NCBI GenBank assembly: GCA_020086605.1
Contig: JACBWW010000017.1
Span: forward strand, 17,156,443 to 17,220,442
Length of the DNA: 64,000 nucleotides
From: Lanius collurio
Lineage: Eukaryota > Chordata > Aves > Passeriformes > Laniidae
Reading direction: 5' to 3'
In this document: one piece after another, positions 58,701 through 64,000 of the stretch
How the letters are laid out: each line of letters opens with the position of its first letter
Position numbering within the stretch: the first letter of the stretch is position 1
Notes under the pieces: generated by a model
Told to the model about the DNA's origin: nothing
What the model saw: only the letters and a program-made list of their open reading frames with translations
Database searches by the model: none
Translations under genes and position numbers: made by a program

Positions 58701-61115
58701 TTCTCTATTGAGACAAAGCAAATGCCACAAAAGTAATAAAAATTATAATCCCTGTAGTGTAAAGCAAATCTAAAACAAACCAGGACAGACATATTTTTAC
58801 GTACAACCTAAGTTTAAATTTAGTGCAGTGGATTGATCCCTTACTTAGCATTTAATAAAACAGGATTCAGAGGTATTTATATCTAAATAAATTACTAAAA
58901 CTAATTTTGTTCTTTGTGTCATATGTGCGACAGAGTAAGACCTTTGTGTTGTAAAGGGAATGAACATTTAAATTGCAGTCTTAAGAGGAATCGCTAAAGG
59001 GGGTGTGTTACAGGTTGAGGACTCTCCTTGAGGTTAGTGAAGCAGAGTGTGGGCTGGGAGAGGAGTCAGAGTATCAACAGGACACAGATGTGAAGCTCAA
59101 CACTATACAGGCTAAAAATTATATCCGTTGATTTTAATGAAGCTCCACTGGGGATGAATTTAAACCATTACAAAGAAGTGTTGATCTGGCATTTTATAGC
59201 TAGGATCATGTTTCTTATGCTGAATGCCAATGTTCAGTTCTCAAATGTCAGAGTTATTTAATTACTTAATTTCACCTTTTAATTTTTGAGAGTATTTAAA
59301 GTGTTGCTGGGGGCATTCAAGTGGAAAGGACAAGCCAGGTTTGTGTTCATTCTGTTTCCTTTTGTATGTGTTGAAGTAATGCCTGTGTATACTAATCATA
59401 CCATACTGTACCTCTAGTATGCATCCATTGGGTAAATATTACACACTTTGTAGATCATACATCACAAGAGGATGAGGGGCTTGTGGTTGTATGTAAGGGG
59501 TGCTTGCAGACTAGATCTAATGGACAGGAGTAGCCTGGGAGGTCTGAAGGCACCCTTGACCGAAGTGATGGGTGATATTATTACTGGCTCTGACACCCTC
59601 TGCAAACACAACTGTGGGAGGCAGCATCTTATTTTCTATTATGAGCTCCTTTCTGACCTTTAGAGGCCTTTGAGCAAAACATGAGTGTTCACACAAGCCA
59701 CGTTTTATTTCAACAGCACTGCAGGAAAATAACAAGAAACATTAATGATCATGTTTTAGCTCAAGTGCAGGATAGATCCACTGAGACAGGAAAGTGTAGC
59801 TGTCTTCTTATCCTGTAAATGTCTCTCGGGATGAGGTGTGCCCAGTGTCATACAAGGTGGCCCTTCTGCCCACTCCTGGCTGTAGAAGCTCTGAATTTAA
59901 GAAGTGATAAATGGTATTTTTTGTTAATGGATCACCTAAGTTAGAACACATTAAAATAAAAATACGCATACTTTGATTTTGCACTTGAATTTTCAGGAGT
60001 TCTGGTGTAGTTCTATTTATTGTAGCTCCCAGGTGGCAGCTAGCAATAGATTTGGGCAGTAGACAGTTTTCAGATCTGCACAGCTTAGTAGTTGGGAATT
60101 AGGAGCAATTTGGTTTTGAGGGGGGTAAACAAAGAAGTTCAGTCACAGGGATCCAATCATACTTAAGGGTTCAGGATCATCTTTAGATACGATGAGTGCT
60201 GAGACAGAAATAAAAATACCAAGAGTCAGGCATTTTTAAGACCATACAGATGGCTCCTTTTAGAAGGTTTTTGGTCATTCTGTGGAGGTCATCCACAGCA
60301 GTCAGCTGTTAGATCTCTACTCATCCCTTTTCCAGGTTCTCTTCTCTTTTCAGGGTCCACTTGCTGGTAGCAGCAGTGTCCACTTTGCAGTCCTCCTACT
60401 TGGAAATCTATATTTACTGAAGATAGAGTAAAAAAAGTACCCGTTGGACTTAGAAGGTTCTTTAACCTGAGTTCTGGGGTATATAGTTTTGATGATTTAT
60501 TAGAATAATTTCAGAAGCACTCAAAAATAATTTGAAAACATTTCTGTGCCCTAGGAAAGGGGCTGTGCTGACTAGCCTTGAAGATGGCCTCTTCCTCCTC
60601 ACTTAACAGAGGAACATGACTCTGATGCCTTTTGGTGGAGCTGATCTCTTTCAGTAGACAAAATAGCAACAACTTGAAGTCCCTAATGAACAAATACAAT
60701 TTTAGTGAAACAATTATGCCAAATTAGAGAAATGATAAATATTTTTTAATAGACAAGATATGCATGGAAAGAACAAAACAGCAGTGACCACGGCAGTCTC
60801 CAATCCTAATATATTTTGTGATTGAATCTTCAGTGCTGGAGTTTTACTGGAGGTAATTCTGTATTTTGCTTACTAAAAGTGTCTGAGGGATTTGATGTGA
60901 TCTGTGTAGCAGAACACTGTATAAATTTCTGAAAGCCCTGGGGATGGTGTTCTGCTGATGCTGGTGTGAGACAATACGCCTGAAGACGCATCTGCCGTGG
61001 CTTTTTCCTTGCCTCTAGGGCTGCAGGGGTGGAATAGCAGCATTTTCTAACATGGTGCTGCCATTAAAAAGTCACCTAAGCAAGGAGACTTTTGGGTTGG
61101 GGGATAGGGACATGT

Positions 61116-61120
61116 GTGAG
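61116..61120 (+). repeat. Target-site duplication, left copy (GTGAG)
   Basis: GTGAG directly precedes the LTR start and is repeated exactly after its end at 62307-62311. Five base pairs fits several retroviral integrase classes. Confidence 0.88.
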
Positions 61121-61267
61121 TGTCTTGGTTTGAAAAGACAGATGTCTGCTAAGGAAGACAGGAGCCTCCCTTGAGGTGAAGGATGCAACCCCCTTCTTTC
61201 TGAATTATTATAAATTTGGAATTAAGGGGCTTTCAGGCAAAGATATAAGGAATAGGAATAACAGTTC

Positions 61268-61273
61268 TTTACT
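61268..61273 (-). terminator. LTR poly(A) signal AGTAAA
   Basis: The only poly(A)-like hexamer on the sense (minus) strand of the LTR; no AATAAA is present there. It lies about 150 bases before the LTR 3' end. Confidence 0.5.
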
Positions 61274-62007
61274 AAAATACAGATGTATAAACAGGCAAAC
61301 AAACAACAATAACTATAGTGGTGACAACAAACAGAAGCACAAACCCAGTGCAGCCTCTCTTGGCTGTCAGGCCCTTTCCCCTTTGGTGCAGTTCCAGTCA
61401 CAGCCAGCAGGGGCGCTGGCGGCTCCTGGTGAGCAGGGCAGGTGTGATGGTTCTCCCGCGGCTGCAGGGGGCGCTCCGGAGCAAGCTCGGGGAGCACAGA
61501 GCAATGGCGGATTAGATCTCGGGAAAAAGGGATGGAAGAAAAGCTTCACAAACCTCCCTGGGCAGCTGATCCTTTGGTCTGACCGGGCTCTCCTGGCCAG
61601 GCAGGCTGGGGCAGCAGTAGGAGCACAAATTCCGGGTGGCAGGCGAGATGTATCGAGCTGTGGAGCTGTGGTAGGAATCCCCGGAGGTCTCGGCAGGCAG
61701 GACGGGCAGGGCTGCAGAGCAGCGAAGGCTGAGGCAGCCGAATCTGAGCTGAGCTCCCAGCGAGGCAGGGAAAGGACAGGCTCTGGATCCTGGGGTTCTT
61801 CCAGCAGAGAGGAAAAAACGGCAGGAAAACCCGCAGTGCTGATGAGAGAGTCTCTCCCGTCTCCACACCAAGTCTCGAGTCCCGTTGAAGCAGTGGCTCT
61901 GTAGAGAAGATCTCGTCTGCCTCTGAAGGTCCAGTGGTGATGTAGAAGGGTCTGGTCTTCCTCTGAGAATCCAGTGGAAAAGGCTGCCTGTGGTGTTCAA
62001 AATCTCC

Positions 62008-62017
62008 CCTTATATCC
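62008..62017 (-). promoter_or_regulatory. LTR TATA-like box
   Basis: The minus strand reads GGATATAAGG, about 290 bases from the LTR 5' end, a usual place for a retroviral U3 promoter. Confidence 0.55.
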
Positions 62018-62095
62018 AGGCTGGAAGGCTTGGTTCCTCCCTCTGGGTGGAGCATCTCACAATGGGTGATATAGTCTTATCAGTCATGCGGTGAT

Positions 62096-62245
62096 GGCCC
62101 ATTAACAGGAGATAGTATAGGAGAGATAAAGGACTCTGCCCCACCTGGTGTCAACAGCTGGCCCATTAACGGAAGATAGCCTCATGAGCTTATCAGGGAT
62201 GAGTCATGAGGGAGGTGGGGAACACTGTCCCACCAGTTTTAACAG
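62096..62245. repeat. Imperfect direct repeat in LTR U3
   Basis: Two units both begin GGCCCATTAAC (62096 and 62160) followed by an AGATAG. Both end in a CACTGTCCCACC- or CTCTGCCCCACC-like block and AACAG (62157 and 62245). The first unit is about 62 bp, the second about 86 bp. Duplicated U3 segments are typical retroviral enhancers. The extra part of the second unit includes an AP-1 site. Confidence 0.65.
62199..62207. promoter_or_regulatory. AP-1 consensus site in LTR U3
   Basis: ATGAGTCAT is a perfect near-palindromic AP-1 motif within the second U3 repeat, about 180 bases upstream of the TATA-like box on the minus strand. Confidence 0.55.
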
Positions 62246-62306
62246 TTTATGAAGATGGTGACAGAATACAGATTTTTGGGTACATTTTACATTGCAACCC
62301 AGGACA

Positions 62307-62311
62307 GTGAG
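62307..62311 (+). repeat. Target-site duplication, right copy (GTGAG)
   Basis: Exact copy of 61116-61120, directly after the terminal CA of the LTR. Confidence 0.88.
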
Positions 62312-63740
62312 GTGTCTGGTTGCTCGGCAGTCCTGAGGTGAGCCATTGCTTCAGGCGAGTGTGAGCATCTCTTCCACACTGCTGGGTTTGTCCTGCACAC
62401 TGCAGCAGAAGGGTCCATGCAGTGTGCTCCTGTGTGTTTGGCTGCCCCAGCACATACTATTAATGAGATGTTGCTGAGACATTGGCCTTGTGCTTGGGAC
62501 TCCTGGATGTCCTGCAGCCAGAGTAGAATTAGATATGCCCTTGATTCATAGATTTTTAAGCTGTAAGCACAGAAAGGACAGCAGGATATGGCCCCAAGCA
62601 ATGTAGGATGATATGGTACAGACATTTCCCTTCTGTCTCATTTTTAATTATGTGGCTTCTTTGTACTCAAATGACTTGCCTTGTGTCAGGAGGATTAGAC
62701 TCCATTTCTTCCTTAGTTCTGGTGAGGTGGAGCACTCTCCATGTAACTTCTTGTCCTACTTGTTTTTCTGCCTTTGTTTCAAGATGGAAATTTTGGCATC
62801 AAACAGGGAGGATTTTAAAGCACTGATTGCCCTGTCCTTCCTGTCTTCTGTAGGACAGCCCTCCTTCACTCACCTGCAGAGAACGTGGTGCTTACCTTGA
62901 GGACAGACAAGTTGTTCCTTTTCTCACTACCACACTTGATTAAATTCTTCACTTAAAATCCCTAGGCTCTCACTCCAGCTCTAGGTGGCCAGTGGGATGG
63001 GCTCCCAGGCCAGCTGCTGCTGGCAAGGCTCCCAGAAGGACGTCCTGGGCAGGTACAAGTGGATTTTGGTGCAGATCCTGAATTTTTGTGCATCCCAGTT
63101 TCCTCTGTAATCAGATTAATTATGGCCTCTGCCTCTCTCTTCCTTGTGAAGGTGAAAAGAAATATTTATTCCTGCCTCCAGTGTATTTTGGGGAAAAAAG
63201 AGAAGACAGAGGAAAACAAAGTTATTACATTGGCATGGGGACCTACAAGGTATTCTGCTTGAGCAGTCTTGGTTTTGCTGTAACATTCCTTTGGCTGTAG
63301 TAGAGTAGTAATTATTACAATTAATTATGTTTATATGGGCCATGTGGTATTTGAAATGGAAGTGGGCATGCTGCTCAAGTGCTGTGGGAATGGAAACATG
63401 AGGCAGCCTTCTGTGGATGGCAAATTTCTGACACAGTTTGGGATGAGAGGATTCAGCTGAGACCCTGGATATTGAGATTTTGGGCACATGTAACCTATTC
63501 CTATAAGCAGCATTGAACTTGACCTGTGATGGAGCCAAGCTTGCCTTCCGAAATTTAACTGCTTTTATTAGTTGTGTGCAGGTTGATCATTTTATCTTGA
63601 TGCAGCACTTACAGAGTGCTTGCAGCATTGGTGGTTTCAGAGGGCAGCATTCAGGATTTTTTGCGAGTAATAAAATGGGAAATCCAATTTGCAGTTGCAA
63701 AGCAAGCCCCCCTGTGTGATACAGGATCTTCCCAGCAGCC

Positions 63741-64000
63741 CCGATCAGAGGGTCAGGGCTAATCGCCGCGCTGGCCGGCTTTCCCAGCGGCCTCCGTGTG
63801 AGAGCTGCGTGGCGAGAGCGCCAGCCCGCGCCTTCAGCCAGCACAGATTTAGACACACTGCTTTCTAGCTTATTAGGTCCTCTTTGTCACAGTACATAAT
63901 CCTTTTTCCTGATCCTTGTTAGAACAGGGCTGCCGAGTCCCTTAATAAAGCAGGCGAGGCGCACTGAAGCATGTGGCAGCGGGCGGCTGCGCCTGACTGA
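63741..64000. other. GC-rich patch at right edge
   Basis: Local GC and CpG rise at about 63760-63835 and again at 63930-63990, around an AT-richer core, inside an otherwise AT-rich intron. No exon or TE family is recognised. It may be a regulatory element or the edge of something beyond the window. Confidence 0.3.

Larger units (their letters stand above)
61121..62306 (-). mobile_element. Solo LTR of an endogenous retrovirus (songbird-type family)
   Basis: The 1186-bp element starts TGTCTTGG and ends CCAGGACA, near-perfect terminal inverted repeats of the TG...CA type. It is flanked by the direct 5-bp duplication GTGAG (61116-61120 and 62307-62311). The + strand start (TGTCTTGGTTTGAAAAGACA, then a GGGGCTTTCAGGCAAAGATA segment) matches, from memory, an LTR abundant in passerine genomes. 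A TATA-like box and AGTAAA occur only in the minus orientation, so the LTR is antisense to RSU1. No internal gag, pol or env and no second LTR is present: a solo LTR left by recombination. Open frames of 162-242 codons inside reflect GC-rich sequence, not known proteins. Confidence 0.9.
51064..64000 (+). other. RSU1: RSU1 intron 7 (5' part; continues past window)
   Basis: At least 12.9 kb without an exon encoding the RSU1 C-terminus. It contains a candidate regulatory block at about 53310-54260, a GT run at 55688-55701, an A run at 54685-54698, the solo LTR at 61121-62306 and a GC-rich patch at the right end. Other open frames are unsupported. Confidence 0.8.

Noticed and set aside
60018..60042. 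CCCAGGTGGCAGC as a CTCF site
   Set aside because: Two mismatches in the upstream half of the core; too weak to list.
61176..61904. 242-codon plus-strand frame
   Set aside because: It lies wholly inside the solo LTR, antisense to the element, with no domain.
61512..62055. Two overlapping minus-strand frames of 162 and 169 codons
   Set aside because: Both lie in the LTR. Their ATGs are upstream of or too close to the TATA-like box to be in the expected transcript, and no retroviral protein is recognisable.

Overview
The window is ordinary vertebrate nuclear DNA, almost certainly from a bird and probably a songbird. It is AT-rich with long introns and GT-AG splice sites, one CpG-island promoter, an avian-style CR1 LINE tail and a solo LTR whose ends resemble a family I know from passerine genomes. 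Two genes lie head to tail on the + strand: the 3' end of CUBN (cubilin) and the 5' two thirds of RSU1 (Ras suppressor protein 1). As far as I recall, the same order and orientation is found in mammals.

Positions 1-9953 are intron of CUBN, with no exon I can support. Eight exons between 9954 and 16484 encode the last 471 residues of cubilin. They form four CUB domains, each built from two exons and each with four cysteines, and end in a stop codon at 16482-16484. A poly(A) signal lies at 16673. About 6 kb of intergenic DNA follows.

A CpG island (about 22790-23660) holds the RSU1 promoter, a noncoding first exon ending at 23030 and the ATG exon (23279-23390). Five further coding exons (31039, 45473, 49021, 50595 and 50949) carry the seven leucine-rich repeats. 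The reading frame is intact through 199 codons. The C-terminal ~78 codons are not seen before 64000 and presumably lie beyond the window. Positions 51064-64000 are therefore intron, containing a 1186-bp solo LTR (61121-62306, minus sense) flanked by a 5-bp target duplication.

Cubilin is an endocytic receptor at absorptive epithelial surfaces. RSU1 is a cytoplasmic leucine-rich-repeat partner of PINCH in integrin adhesion complexes. Nothing suggests that their products work together; they are simply neighbours. I found no evidence of an undescribed multigene system. The observations most worth checking are a perfect CTCF core motif in RSU1 intron 3, with near matches in CUBN; alternating loss of calcium-site residues in the cubilin CUB domains; a tandem NAG acceptor in CUBN; interlocked inverted repeats in RSU1 intron 2; a possible regulatory block near 53.3-54.2 kb; and the structure of the solo LTR.
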